The translations under genes and the position numbers were made by a program. From NCBI RefSeq assembly GCF_024763615.1, contig NC_077222.1:88970001-89034000 (forward strand): 64,000 nt of DNA, read 5' to 3'. The notes under the pieces were generated by a model. The model had not been told where the DNA came from, searched no databases, and worked only from the letters and a program-made list of their open reading frames with translations. Source of the stretch: Phlebotomus papatasi. Its lineage: Eukaryota; Arthropoda; Insecta; Diptera; Psychodidae. Of this stretch, positions 32,132-45,528 are shown piece by piece (position 1 is the first letter of the stretch; each line of letters starts with the position of its first letter).

Positions 32132-34479
32132 ACATATTTCAGGCTTATTTTTTGTTTTTTCTTACATTAATTTTGCTCAATAATTTCAAATATATTATGA
32201 ACCACATTGATAGTTCGTAATTCTTTACAAAAACGGTGTACTAAATTTTTCAAGTCTTTTTTATTATGATAATATTTTTTCTGCAAATTAATGAACTGCC
32301 AATAATGGGAATTGAATTGGTGCTGTTAAAAGAACTTTTAAAAGTTCTTCAGCTCATAAATTTGATGCCATACCTGGCCATTGGCTATACCCCATAAACA
32401 ATATCGAAATACGACGTTACTCGTCCATTCAAGCGCTACTAGGACACTTTTAGAGCCAGTGTATGAAACTTGTGAGTATGAGTATTTCATCAAGTCCTAA
32501 CAGAGTTCTTTAAATATCACAGTGAATAAACCAAGTGCAATTCATTTGCAATGTCATTGTTATTTATTTATTTAATTTAGCTGAGATTCTTCAGAGTTTC
32601 GGTTTATTAAGTTGGACTATGCTTTTGTCCAATTAATTTAAGTGAAATTATTTCAGTGACAGAACTGTATTTCTAGTTGGGAAATTCTCCTCTTTAGTCT
32701 CTTCGTGGTATTTTCTTGTTCTGAAAAAGACATGCAACTGAAAGGACCAACGATGATAGAAGAGTCTTAAGAATGTTTCTTCAATGTGCAAAAATTAATT
32801 ATCGCCTCTGTCAATTCCACTCATTATCATTCAACTTTACTTGCTTCGGAATTATCTGCTGAAGAAGAATTGAAGGCAAATCAGAGGCAGAAAGCATGCG
32901 ATTTTGTTAAAGAAAAAAATGAAATAAGAAATGAAAAAATAGCAAGGAATCTCCTAAAGGGCCATGAATATAGACATAAAGGAAAAAAAGCTCTATAAGG
33001 AGGTAAGAAAATGAAATTGGAGCATTCATATTACATCCGAGTCAAAGTCTCTTAACACTCCATGTAATACAATGGCAGGGAGATTTTATGGTAAAATTCA
33101 ATACGAGGGAAAAAGCTCTGCCACTTCCACACATCCAGGCTTTTTCTCCTTTTTTTCCCCCGGTGCGGATGAATTGGATGGGAAAAGCTGAGGGAGAGTT
33201 GGTGAAAATCAATTTCACATTTTCATACACAAAACTCCATCTCCCAAATCCAAAAGACTTGCTTTTTCTTCTTCTTTTTTTTCCTGTGGTTGGCCCTTTG
33301 AGAAAAGCTCTGGGAGGAGATATAGTATGTGCTTGGGTAGCTTTCAATCATTTTGAATCAATTTCCGTTCAAGTGTATACTTGTGCAGTGTCTTGTAAAA
33401 GTCTGGCATGACCCTAATCTACCACACATTCCGCTCATTTATCATACAATGTGAAATATTCACTGGATTGCGAAAATTCCTATTTCACAGATTTTTTTTA
33501 TTCTATCTCCCAAGACGACAAACCAGGCTTCTATCGCGCGACAAAATCCTTTTTCACCCTCCCTTTTTTTATTGAGACGGTGGAACTCTATGAATATTAA
33601 AGGAAATCTCCTAGGAGTGTGAGTTCCTAATCCGTCATATCTTAATTGATTTTCATGAATATCGAAAAGAAGCCGCCCAAATAACAAAAGGTCACAAATT
33701 AAATGCCATTAACTGATACGATTTATTGCAAAAAGCCATATAGCATTATGGAGCAAAGAGGACGATAAAATTGTTTGGTCGATAGGCTTATGGCAAACAC
33801 AAAGTCTCCAGAGAGTTGAGAAAAAAAAATGATAATAAATGTGAATGGTCTCTTTTGGTGAAAGGGTGTTTATTCCTTTTCTCCGACTGTCGTGGCACTA
33901 AGTGTTATAATAATAAGAAAAAAGAACATTCCAAGATGGAAAAAATTACATCATTCCGTCATTCCTTCCGTGATGATTTTGAGCCTCAGACAGCTAAATG
34001 AAGAGCTTTTCTTCCTTCGAAACATCCACCAAAAAAGCACCAAGTATTCAGGAATGTTTCTTCATCTGCAGGCATTAGCCTGAAAGCGACCTCCTAAGAT
34101 AAATCTTAAGGAGGATTTTACTGAATTGTTTCATTAACCAGTAAAAAAAGAGCTTTTTCATCTCTCAGCAGAAAGTTCTAAAAAAAGCTCATAAAACCAA
34201 GCTTGTAGAAAGTGAAAAATTTTCAACTGCACTTATTAGGTTAACCAAAAGCATTAACAACTGCTGTGAAAACATTGTGGAGGATTGCTTTTTAGTTTAT
34301 TTAAGTTTTCATTCTGTTTGATAAACATAAATTTCATTTAATATTTCGGTTTTCTACTCGTTTTATAGCTTTAACAGAATAATAATTGGGTAATTCTAAA
34401 GAAGAACGTATACTCAGTAAGTTTAATTTGAAAAAAATTGTTAAACACGAAAATGCACTTGGAGTTCTTAGAGAAAAAT
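32132..34479. other. Non-coding stretch
   Basis: No gene is recognised. A 70-codon frame ending at 32998 is Lys/Glu-rich but has no homology that I can name. The part 33000-33720 is GC-richer and resembles the other single-copy islands (9340-10260, 49000-50060). Confidence 0.45.
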
Positions 34480-34635
34480 GGGTAGAGAGAAGTGGGGCAC
34501 TTTTGAAATTGAGCTTTTTCCCCTACTTTCAAATGGAGAAATTGAAATTTATGAAAATAAATTGTGTAACGATAAGGTTTAGTTCCATTTAAAAATAAAT
34601 AAAAAGCCCAATTTCAAAAGTGCCCTACTTCCCCC
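34480..34635. mobile_element. MITE family B, copy 1 (about 156 bp)
   Basis: Left end GAAGTGGGGCACTTTTGAAA and right end TTTCAAAAGTGCCCTACTTC are inverted copies. Related ends occur at 45043-45242 and 56309-56518. It is non-coding. Confidence 0.75.
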
Positions 34636-35625
34636 TATAAATCTATAAGATTTCGAAGATTTCATTTCAAAACAATAAAATATGCCCTTTATGTCTAGCA
34701 TAATACAATAACAATATCTTAAAATATTTTTGATCTTGATCATCATTTTGGTCTCATAATTGCGGCCATAGCTTTATGCTTTTTTTTAAACTGCAAGCTA
34801 CTTTTACACCTTCAAACCAATTGTAAAGCAGAACTTAACTGGTTATTTCTTTATCTTCATAAATATCGACAGAGCTACAAATTTTTAACGCTCTTGAAAA
34901 TATCATTAGGTCATAACGATATTTGAAGATATCTATAGATTAAAAAATCGTAATGATTTCTGTAAAAATCAGCAGATCAGTACGAACTTTTCGGTAAGAT
35001 CCACAATATCACTCCGAACTATTACGTTGCCGATCTTTGCGGATATCGGCAAATAGGCATGATCATTACAAAAATCATTTATTCGTTCAAAATATTTCAG
35101 TTTCCGTTACATGCTAAGCGAATCCAAAATTTTAAATTAACTATATGGATTTGTGCTTTAATAAAACTTCCAAATATTGGGTTTAAAAATTACTGTAAAG
35201 TAGATTTATCTAGGATAGAAACCAATAGAAACATTGCAATTAAAAAATATAAAATATCTCAGCTAACAAGTATCGTTTCCATCCTGGAGGTTGGAATTGA
35301 CGCTAAGACGGAGATGGCCGCATGGGGAGTGGGACAAAAAACAGAGATGGCAACAAACAAATCAATCAATCAAAAGGATAATGATGAAGTCACACTGTTT
35401 GTCTGTCTGTGCGTCTGTTTGTTCATCAGTCCGTTATCATGCCTAGAGCATACGCGGTTAGAGATAGAGACATATGGACCTTCGGGAGACCCCCCAAAGT
35501 CAACCCTGGGACCATTAACATGCCCCTCATTTTTCCACCCTCGCCCTACCATTCACAACCATGTGTCTTAGGATTGCTGGGAAGGCATCATACGATTTTT
35601 TTTAAACTTTCGGCTATATTTTGCC
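34636..35625. other. Non-coding stretch with a GC-richer segment
   Basis: 35280-35560 is GC-richer, and a 170-codon frame crosses it. Both strands are open there, and the frame includes low-complexity CxCxC-like runs from a GTCTGTCTGT repeat. I see no gene. Confidence 0.4.
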
Positions 35626-35910
35626 GGGTTCCGGTCAAAATCCCGAAAGCCAAAATCCCAAATGGGCTAAGATCTCGAAAGTCAAAATCCCGAATTTCTA
35701 AAAGTGTCATAGCTACACTCACTATTATACCCGCGTTTGCTGAAGACAAAGGGAAATTTTCTGTGTTTTGGGAAATTATTTTATACATTATCCTCTATAT
35801 AATTTCATCCCTTCAGGATTTTGGCTTTCTGGATTTTGGCTCTCCGAATTTTGGCCCTTTTGGGATTTTGGCGTTCGGGATTTTGGTTTTCGGGATTTTG
35901 TCTGCCTCAG
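35626..35910. repeat. Foldback array of a 16-bp GGGATTTTGGC motif
   Basis: Units of AAAATCCCGAAAGCC at 35637-35700 reappear inverted and repeated (GGGATTTTGGC, GGATTTTGGCT) at about 35813-35903. An unrelated spacer of about 110 bp separates them. Confidence 0.75.
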
Positions 35911-36049
35911 ATTTTAGCTATTACCCAAGCGAACAAAACAAAAAACACCATTGAATCATTCTTAAAAACGGATTTTCAAGGTTAAAGGTTTAAAAGATTC
36001 TTAGAATCTTAGAAAACGTATTTCTCAACTTAATAATTATCATGTTAGG

Positions 36050-36190
36050 GATCGTTAGAAAAGTTCCGGAATTTTGAGCGCTTTTGAGCGATTTTGGTCG
36101 ATCATTTGAATAATTTATGAATCGGTTTAAATCGGTCTTGAACCGGTAGACGGTAAATAAGGCGGAAATACTCTTAAGGTAACATATAAG
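36050..36190. repeat. Dispersed repeat with ACCGGT-rich motif
   Basis: The series GAGCGATTTT, ATTTATGAATCGG, ACCGGTAGACGGTAAAT and CGGAAATA matches the reverse complement of about 61480-61575. The two are divergent copies of one repeat in opposite orientation. Confidence 0.55.
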
Positions 36191-38667
36191 TCCCGAATGG
36201 GACCACTTTACTAAGATTCAAACACTCTGTCACCCCTTTTTGATGTAGCTATAGGCAATTTCCTTCAAAAAATCGATATTTGACGAAAATTGCAATCAAT
36301 GTGTTGAGACTTTTAGTCTCAATCTGCCATGAGGAATAATTACTTTTAGATTTTTCTAATCTCTATTTAGACTTAATTGTCTTGTTTATACAGTCTTTTT
36401 TCACAAAGTTGCTATCGATTTTCGCTGACCAGACGATATTTTTTTGTACAATCTTTTGTCTTTTACAAATTAAGTCATAAAGTAAAAGCAGAAATTTTTG
36501 TTGGATGCTCTGGCCTTGCTCCATAAGCTACCTTGAAAGCTTTTATACAAATTAAAAAATACCATTCCGTATTTGCAAATTGCAAAGTTCTACGATTAAT
36601 ACTTATTTCTTTTTAAATAATAATGCAAAGAAATTCATCTTTTAGAAACTTCTTTATAGCTTTCAGAGAGTTGATTTAAATTTTTAAATTTTTATTCAAA
36701 TGCAAAATTATTTTAAATGACCTAAATAATAAATTAAGGCAGTTTCATTTAGCTGCAATATAGTAAAATATGTAGATCATTTGCATGGAGATACGAAATT
36801 CTAAATATTTTATTATAATTAGTATATTTTTAAATCAGGCGTGTCAGGATGATTTATCAGATGACCTAGAAAGCATTATTTATTAAATACGGGCAAACGA
36901 ATTAGTTTAATTTTGTGTGAAAATATTGTTTTCTAGTGGAAAGCCAACAAATACAATTGGGAATATTTTAAAACTGGAATTGCTGAATAGTAAAATGGCA
37001 TTGAAGAGAGATTGACATATTTCAAACATCACTAAAACATGATTTTTTTTCTTGCAGTGAGTTTTATTTTTTAACTTCGCAAAACTGTAATGTGTTAGTC
37101 TATAGGTTTATCGATTACGAATTAGAATTAAGGATCTAAATACGTTGGCCTACATTTCAGAAATGGGATTGTACTCGATAATAGCAGAAAGTGAGTTATA
37201 TAAATTAGATCAAAAGTAGAAAACTTTGAAGTTTCAAACTTTTTATCGTATTAGCGCATTCTTGTGGTGAAATCAAATGGTAATCCGTTTAAATTTAATA
37301 ATTTTGGTGATTTATCCAATTTACAGTGAGGAATCAATAGAAGTAATTTTTAGAATTACACTGTAAATGTGGGAATGTAATGAGGAAATAGTGAATGAGT
37401 TTAAATTGGTCAAAGTAATAGCCACATTAGTCTTTAAACAGCACGTCATATGTCTGGAAGAGTGGCATAATAATATTAATGGTAGTTCTCATCAAGTGAG
37501 AAAGTGAAAACTTTAAAATTCATCCAGGAAAGTTTTCATGGAGTACTATATGAGTAATCCTGATAGATACCCAAAATATTCTGCCAGGACCGACAAGACC
37601 AGGAGATGGTGTCACTCGACTTTGGACAGGAATCCTTTAATGGCGAGGAAAGTCTGTCCAAAGTGTCCTGATAATTCCCACCCACTGAGAGTTTGTGGTG
37701 CATTTTAACATTAAAAAGAGAGCTTATTACTACCATCATCCTCATCAGGAGAGAAGAGGTCAACTTGCTCGATGAGAGGGAGTGGGTTATCCGATGAGGG
37801 TGGGACAGAGTCTGACAAATCTCCGGACGCTGTAAAAGTTTTTCCATGTCGACGAAACGACCTCTTTACTTAACCCGCACTATATACCAGAGTGTTTGCT
37901 CTCCAGGCGGTGACGGTGGCATTAACAATGACACTCTAAGTGGCACCATAACTCATATCGTCCCAATGGATATTCCCTCTACTTCCTCAGGGGATGGATG
38001 GGCTATTTTCCACCACCATAACTTTATAGAATTTGCGAAATTTTACTTTTTTTTATTTCTTGGCTCTTCCCCCCAGACCCTAATATGTACAAATTCTTCA
38101 CACTTTTCAATAAATTTCCATTGTAGATTGGGGCCAAAAGTTGTTCATGTGTGCCAAGCTCTCAACAAGGAGCTTTTTTTCAGCTTTTCCTGTTTCACCC
38201 TCCTCTTCTTTCGCATCCTGCGAGAGGTGTGATGAATTATTTTTGTTCCGAGTGGACCATTTACTGAAAGCAAGTGTGGTCCCTAGAATTTTATGAGAAG
38301 CAATAGCATTGAAAGTATGGCGAAAAGTTTCACGAAACTTTCCCAGGTGCATTGCAATTTATGTTTTCTGCTTTATTAATATATAATTTAGTAGGATATT
38401 GCCAAGAGGTTTGCGTTAATTTGAAATATTAAACTCGAAACTAAAAGTTAGATATTGCATTTAAAGTTAATACAATTTAGAGGTTATATTAATTTTGTTC
38501 ATAAGACGAAATTGGAAGTTATATAGATAGGGATACCGGGGATACCGGAGTTCATTGGGAAATGGTATTTCTCATGAAAAACATATCAAAGTTTTTCATA
38601 TGAACTCTAGAAACTTCACCAAAATAATTCTCCTTTTGTTGGTTGTTTCCTAAAAAATAGGCAGTTA
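36191..38667. other. Non-coding stretch
   Basis: No gene is recognised. 37540-38350 is a GC-richer single-copy island. Confidence 0.45.
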
Positions 38668-38898
38668 AGGTAAAGTGCCCTCAAGTTGACCGGTTCCTCA
38701 ATTTGACCGGTAGAGTTATTTATTCAGTTTATTTATATTTGCACTAATCATTGGCATATGATCTAACATTAATAGGTCAAATATTCCATAAATAAATACG
38801 AATCAGTGACAATTTTATAGAAATTCACCATATTAAAACATTCAAATATTGACCACCGGTCGAGTCGAGAAACCGATTGACTTGAGGGTACTTTACCT
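38668..38898. mobile_element. 231-bp MITE with TA duplication
   Basis: Ends AGGTAAAGTGCCCTCAAGTT and its inverse (CTTGAGGGTACTTTACCT), with TA at 38666-38667 and 38899-38900. ACCGGT-containing subterminal inverted segments extend the pairing to about 30 bp. Confidence 0.85.
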
Positions 38899-40650
38899 TA
38901 GTTAGCATCTCTGACGGACGGAGGCATATCGAAGTTTGTTATACATTTGGCCTACAAATTTTAACACCTGTTGATCGAAATGTTAAATTTAATAATACTA
39001 ATTTGATCTCTTAAGGAGATACCTACAAGCGGTAATTTCGAAAAAGTTTGCGACCAGACAAGAACAAACCATTAAATCTTCGAAGGCTCAGAATAAGACT
39101 ACATTTACCTTTAGGTCAGACACAATCAAAAATGTCCAATTCACAATGAGAACCTGATAACATTGGATTGCTAATTGTACGTGAAATTTGGAAATTGTCT
39201 GGATATAACCTGACAATTAACCATAAACGATATTACTTGTCATGTACTAGACACTTTTATCCAGATACTTTTATCTCTTTTAACCAAACTAACGAAATTA
39301 ACAAAAACACCCGGCCAAAATTTTGCATCATTAAATAAGTTACGATCTTTCAAGATTACGGATTAAGGATAAAAATAATAACTCTGCAGTTTGCAAGCCA
39401 TTTAAGTTAAAATACCTTTAGAGCAAGTTCAATCTTAGTTTAAGAAAATACTTTTCAAATAAAATTCTTTTGAAAAATAAGTAGTTTTAAAATGGAATAT
39501 TCAGTTTCAGTATCCATTTTTATTACTATGATTCTTTAAGATCGGGATACTTTAAGATTCGGGTGGCAGTTAAATTTTAAAAATAGTTTGTTAGTTTATT
39601 TCGCGTTGATTCTCAAATTTGCTGTGGGATTTTCTTAATTGTTTTGTAATCTTGTGTCAGTGAGAATGAAGAATCGTTGGATTTTAAACCGTTTAACAAA
39701 CTGAATTTCTCCATAACTTGGATGATATTTCAGTCCCAAATATGCCCGAATTTAAAAGAGTCTACTATAATAGCGGTTTTCATTATCAAAATATTTCGAT
39801 GTTTGAAAAATGATAAAGTGACGGCTTCAGATTTTTTTAAAGTATCATGTTTTACTGATAAAGTAAATTTGGTCATGGGTAACGTTAGCCTTAAACCAGA
39901 AACATTACTTTAAAAAAGTCATGATTATAAAAAGTAAAAAATAAGACAACCTGAAATATGTTGTATCCCGAAATTTCGGAATGGGAAATTTTAGATTTTA
40001 AAACTGAATCCTAAAAAAATGTTGGGTTCAGTGCAATTATATTTTCTTTAAAGCGGTCCTCAGAGTACAGGTCTAGCCCAGTTTCCGAAAGTCGAAAAAT
40101 CCTGAATAATAAGTAATTTTATTGATGTATCAGAATCTATTGGATCATTTAACATTATTATTGTTCAATTCTAAGCCAAAATGTTCCAAAAATATTTAAC
40201 TGATAAGCAATTAAAGAACCTATGACTTTTATTGACTATTGATCCGAAATCGGTGTAAATATTATGCTTTTAGGTGTATTATGCGTTAAAGTTACCCTTT
40301 TTTATGTTAATTTTACACTTGAAAAGGTGTAAAATTAACATAAAAATGTTGATATATTTTTACACCTAAAAAGTGTTAAAGTTACGAGGAAAAAAAGTTA
40401 ATCTCACCCCCTTTTTTTCTCAGTATGGGTAAGTATCCCAATGCACTAGAAACTGTCTTATACTCAAAGTGATTAAATTGATTTGTATTAAATCCCACAG
40501 AACATTGTATTGAGAACTTTATCTTAAGAAATAATATTAATGCTTATATTGAAGTCTGAAGTGCTCCGAGCGAAAATAGTCTATAGTATTGTACTATTAA
40601 AATATCCTGTTTTGTCCTGAAGAGGCTCATCTGGCTTACGAGAAGACCTA
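38899..40650. other. Non-coding stretch with a perfect 17-bp hairpin
   Basis: No gene is recognised. 40302-40318 (TTATGTTAATTTTACAC) pairs perfectly with 40327-40343 across an 8-base loop. A fragment of the CTTCAGAC-type dispersed repeat lies at about 40050-40110. Confidence 0.5.
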
Positions 40651-41075
40651 GGGTAAGTATGCCAGATTTCGTTATAGTTGCATGCAAGCGCCAAAGTCTC
40701 AAGTTTGAAATGTAATATCTTTAATAGAAATTGATTTTTTTATTCCTTCTACTTAAGGAGTGTTGCTTAGAACTTTGTAGACAGTTTATCGTCTCCATTT
40801 CTCTAAAATCATTCTTAATATATTTTAAAATGAATAAAAATGTAGATATAGCTCTGATGCCCTATTTCAGCCACCTTCATTCTCATAGTTCCTTGCCCTT
40901 CAGGAATTCTTCCAATGCCTTTTTCAGATCATCTTATTTGTCGAAACTACAGTTTTTGTTATTCTTTTGCATTGTATAATCTCTAGAGTATGAAAAAACT
41001 AAAAATTCATGGAAATTCAAGGAACAAAAAAGGTGGCCGAAATTGCAAGCTGGACGGAATTTGGCACCCTTACCC
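40651..41075 (-). mobile_element. TA-flanked MITE, family A, copy 2 (425 bp)
   Basis: Ends are GGGTAAGTATGCC...GGCACCCTTACCC with TA at 40649-40650 and 41076-41077. Read on the minus strand it follows copy 1 (11889-12315) along its whole length with scattered substitutions. Confidence 0.85.
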
Positions 41076-41077
41076 TA

Positions 41078-42938
41078 TATCCTCTGTAGAATGTTGTAGG
41101 ATATTTTTGAGATATTAAAAGGCTTAATACTTTGCTTAATCACCGAGATAAGACTGAATATTAAATCAAAATATTTCGTGTTCAAGTGAAATTTTGGAAA
41201 ACTATCACTGAAGATGCCTTAGGACATGCTTGGTTGGGATGGCAAACGAAGAAGGATTATGTGAGGACTTGAGTGTGAATGCCAATAGATCAGTAGATTA
41301 AATCTCAGCTAGATGATTCATCATGTTGGTGGACTTGCGAGTGGGTGGATGTGTGCCAAAGTGTGCCAAAATCCCCATCTAAACACCTGGCGAATGTTGC
41401 CAAATGCAGAGAAAAATGCTGCAAAAAAGGCTCTTGGGATATTTTTCCATATAAATCAGTTTGGTTCAACTGGATATCGACGGTGGTGAATGTGCTGATA
41501 AATTTTTTTTCAGCATGATAGTATGAGACAGCAAAACACCAAGTTGTAACAATATTCAATAGAAATGGACAAAGTGAGTGGAAAAGTCCATTTCATACGG
41601 GTTTCGATATAAATCGGGGTCAGTGCTTATATTATGCGGATGCTGGGCCTTGCGCTAAAAGCATCAATTTGATTAGATTTCATGGATGGGTATGAGCCTC
41701 TACTCCCTGACAAATGAGCACTCTTGAAGCTTTAATTTTATTGCCACACCCTTGCTGACTAATTGTTTGGAAGATTCGCTAAACTATCAACTTGATGCTG
41801 TGAGAGCTAAACCGACCATTGGGGATGCATCACCGGATACAAATTCATTGACCATATAGGAGCTTTTTGAGGAGTGAACATCCAGGAGAGCATTTTAGTG
41901 TGATTGGAAAAACGAGGAAGTGAATTGATTATTCCATCTTCCTCATACCCTTACCAACTCACATTGGCCACTTGACTTCCACCATTCCCCCTCCGGGGAG
42001 AATCTCATAAAATTGATTACATTGAGCATCAAATGCGAGAACTGAGATAAATGCGCCAAGGAGGAGAAAAAAAAGAAAAGAAAGCTTTATGCGTGCTGAA
42101 TGTTTAATAAAATTCTCATGAAATCAAATGAAGTACAAATGCTTTCTACGGACCGATGCACTGAAGAAGAGAAGAGCATTTAGTATGGAAGTCTATCTTT
42201 CTAACATGCCATTCACTAAACATTTTGGAGTCTGAGATAGGAGATTAACAGCACACCCCAAGTCAACTTTTCCATATAATACATCCATTCGCATTTAAAG
42301 GAGACACATCCCTGGGAAAACTTGCGACATGAGAAAATACGACGCCAAGTCACAGAGAAATATTACTCAGATAATTACATTTGTGCAACCCCGCACTTGA
42401 GGAGAAAACCCAGTCACAAGTTGAATAAACAAGTCAGAAAAGGAACTTTCTGCTATTATTGCATTCTCAATAAAATGTTGCATTAGTGCTGACTTGATAA
42501 ATTGTGATAAAAATTGATTAATGCAACTTGCGCAACTTCTAATTTTGTCTTCATTGTCTTGCATGTTCCACCTCACACTATTCCAGAAAATCTATTCTGA
42601 CTTCCCAAAACGATGACTGCAATTTTGGAAAGTTCCGGGTGGATTTTGACTTTAAGAACTGAGACACGAACTGGCATTCAATTTAAAAGTGACAATAAAA
42701 GATGTTTCTCAAAGTGTCTCCTGAATTTGCAACTAAACTAACAATGTTTCCTCACTTTATTCCTTTTGCTCCTTTTTCCACAAAAATTGAAAGGTATATC
42801 TTTTAAAGATTTCCAGCAGTTTGTCTTTAATCGTATCACTGTGACTTAAAGTTATTTTATTGAATATTTCTGGTTAAATTATTATCTACATTACATAAAA
42901 AAATTGATCTCTCAAAATATTTCAGGAGAATCACCGTT
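41078..42938. other. Non-coding stretch
   Basis: GC-richer single-copy-like DNA (41200-42650) without a defendable coding frame. Confidence 0.45.
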
Positions 42939-43434
42939 ATACGGGCTTCAGACCTGAGACTTAAGCGGTCTTCAGACTAGAAGTTTAGCCCAGTTCCTGA
43001 AGGTCTTAAAATCTTAAATAGCGAACAATTTATTTACTTTTTGAGAGCCTATTAGGTAATTTATCTTTAATGGCCCGGGCACACCTTTTAGATCGATAAA
43101 ATTTCATGTGATTGAAATTCACATCCCTTTCTTTATCAAATAATTTTCATACAGATGTTTCATTCTTTCGCACTCAAAATTCGATTGAACTAAATTTAAT
43201 TTGGTGTGAAGTTCAAAAGAAGAAGAAGAGTCCGAAAGACTAGGATGGATATATAAAAAATGTTTGGGAAAGAAAGGGATGTCAATTTCGATTACATGAA
43301 ATTTTCCTGGTCTAAAAGTTGTGCCGGAGTCATAATAATTCAATTCTGAGTTAATTTTTTTCTAAAAATCGTGATTGATAAGAAATTAGAACAGTTAAGC
43401 CATATGGCTAAGCCTTAGATCTGAAGCCCGTATT
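42939..43434. mobile_element. Inverted-repeat element containing a nested MITE
   Basis: ATACGGGCTTCAGACCTGAG at 42939 is mirrored by ATCTGAAGCCCGTAT ending at 43434. The motif set (CTTCAGAC, TTTAGCCCAGTT, GCCATATGGCTAAGCC) recurs near 40060, 43840 and 63565-63800. A 262-bp MITE sits inside at 43071-43332. Confidence 0.6.
43071..43332. mobile_element. 262-bp MITE, copy 1 (family C)
   Basis: Inverted termini of about 70 bp (CACACCTTTTAGATC near the left end, its complement near the right end). Length is identical to the copy at 43497-43758. Confidence 0.85.
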
Positions 43435-43496
43435 ATCCGTCTGGCTTGAGTCCTCTAATTACTGATCACCGACGATTTTTAGAAAATCGTTATTTA

Positions 43497-43758
43497 TGGC
43501 TCCGGCACACCTTTTAGATCAGGAAAATTTCATAAAATCGAAATTCGCATCCCTTAATTTCTCAAAACTATTGCATAAGTCTATCTCACCCTTTTGCATT
43601 CTTCTTCTTATTTTATACATCACAACAAATTCAATTTAGCTCAAACGAATTTGGAGTGCGAAGGAATAAGATAGACATATGCAAAACTTTTAAGAAAGAA
43701 AGAGATGTGAATTTTGATTTCATGAAGTTTTACTGATCTAAAAGGTATGCCGGAGCCA
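43497..43758. mobile_element. 262-bp MITE, copy 2 (family C)
   Basis: Begins TGGCTCCGGCACACC and ends GGTATGCCGGAGCCA, with about 70-bp inverted arms. TTTA on both sides may be a target duplication. It lies 164 bp from copy 1, with the same length. Confidence 0.85.
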
Positions 43759-43953
43759 TTTAGATTGGATTAAAAGGGCAAATGATTCATTAGATTTTGA
43801 AAAATCAATAAAACTGCTTCTTATTTAGATTTTAGAGACCTTCGAGAACTGAGCTAAACTTTCAGTCTGAGGGCGGCATTACGGTTTGGCTAAAACTTTA
43901 AAGTTCGAACCAGAAAATAAACAATAAAATGAAATATGTTAATAATACTTTAA

Positions 43954-44195
43954 CACTAAACCTACCAAAACCCGGTCAAATTGGCCGGTTTAAAATTAAC
44001 ACATATTTAAACGGTACAATGTCACCATCAAACTTTATGAATTTTAAAAATATGCATGTAATATATTTTTCAGTGTTTAAATTTTAATTTTTTGCGCTTT
44101 TTCAAGACAAATTTGTTGAGTATCCGGAGTATCCTATCCTACCTCGATTGGTCATTTGACCGAAAAACGACCAAAAACGGTCGGTAGGTTTAGTG
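43954..44195. mobile_element. TTAA-flanked MITE, piggyBac-like (242 bp)
   Basis: TTAA at 43950-43953 and 44196-44199. Termini CACTAAACCTACC and GGTAGGTTTAGTG are perfect inverts. A perfect TTAA duplication is the piggyBac hallmark. The interior is non-coding. Confidence 0.85.
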
Positions 44196-44199
44196 TTAA

Positions 44200-45042
44200 G
44201 AACTTTCTTAAAGAATTGATTAAATAAAAGCTTCACTGTAAAATTTTTCCAAATGAAAATTGTTCGAGGAAGAGCTTTTGTAGAAAATTTTAAAATAAAG
44301 AAAGTAACAGTTTCAGTTTTAATACCCTCAGTAAAAAATTAACTAATTAAAAGTTCAATTCACTTTTAAAATATTGATTAAGAAAGAGCTTTTCCAGAAA
44401 AAAATCATTAACGATTAAAAAAAATTTCTTGAAGGAGTTTTAGTGAAGAGTTGATTAATTGAAAGCTCTCTAAAAACATAACTTTACCATAATAATTATT
44501 CACAAAAAAGTTTTTGATGAGAAATTTAAAATTAATTCTTGTGGAATGCTCTCTTGAAAGAAATTAGTTGGTAATTTGCTAAAATACTTTTTGTTTTAAA
44601 ACTTTTTTATAACACAGTTTAGTAACTTAAAGTTTTATAAAAGAAATTTTCTTCAATATTATTCAAAGAAAGTGCTTTTACTACAAAAAAAACTTAAATA
44701 ACATTTCCTGGGATGCGTCTAGGGAAATAATTCTATTTGGAAAATCCTATTCAAGATTGACCATATAAGCGGAATTTAAATTTTACTGAAATTGTCTACA
44801 ATTTCTAAAGCAAATTTTGTTTTAAAGTTTTTTATTTAATAAAGACTTGATAATTAAAAGCACTATTTGCTTCGTTGTGCATAATTTTGTCATCTACAAA
44901 GAAAGACGTCTTTTAGAAATTCTTGATTCAAAAATAGCTTTTGCTAGAAATTTCATTAAAATAATTTGCAAGAATGCTTTTGCAGAAATCTCTTTTAGAA
45001 AATTCTTTGTAAGATTGCTGAATTAAAATATATTTTGATATA
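44200..45042. other. AT-rich non-coding stretch
   Basis: AT-rich, with many variations on AGCTTTTG and AAATTTT, but no clean repeat unit or gene. Confidence 0.45.
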
Positions 45043-45242
45043 GGGGAACTGAAGTACCTTTGAATTGCGACATCTTTAAAATAAAGCCTTTTCTCCTATA
45101 TTTAAATGAAACTGGACCTTACCGTAAGATAATTTAGCTCCATAACGCAATGGTAAAGCTGAATTATATAATAATAAGACTCAGCTTTATTTAAAAGCTC
45201 AATTTTAAAGCTTCTCTATTTATAAGGTGCCCCACTTCCGCC
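45043..45242. mobile_element. MITE family B, copy 2 (200 bp)
   Basis: GGGGAACTGAAGTACC at the left and GGTGCCCCACTTCCGCC at the right, with TA at 45041-45042 and 45243-45244. Internal inverted arms share AAAGC and CTTTA blocks. The ends are related to 34480-34635 and 56309-56518. Confidence 0.7.
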
Positions 45243-45528
45243 TATGTTTGTGGAACTAAAATTTACTATCTGTTAGGAATTCTAATTTTGAAAATTCTGG
45301 ATGCAAATTAACTTTTGCTAAAAACTTTCTTATAAGGATTAAAGATAAAATTGCTTCTTAAATTAGAAATATTCTGGAAAACATAAATTTATAAGCTTAT
45401 GAAATTTTTTAATTATTTTGTTCTGTATTATACTTTCCAACGATAACTTCTCTTTAGAAGCTTTAACATATTCCGTCTTCATTCTGTAAATAATTTCAAT
45501 AAAGTCTCTGAAGAACAACCTAAGTAAA

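Noticed and set aside
32786..32998. 70-codon Lys/Glu-rich frame
   Set aside because: No usable ATG at the start, no homology that I can name, and surrounding sequence is repeat-like.
35059..35954. Two overlapping frames of 170 and 181 codons
   Set aside because: They cross a GTCTGTCTGT-type low-complexity tract and the GGGATTTTGGC foldback, and both strands are open there.
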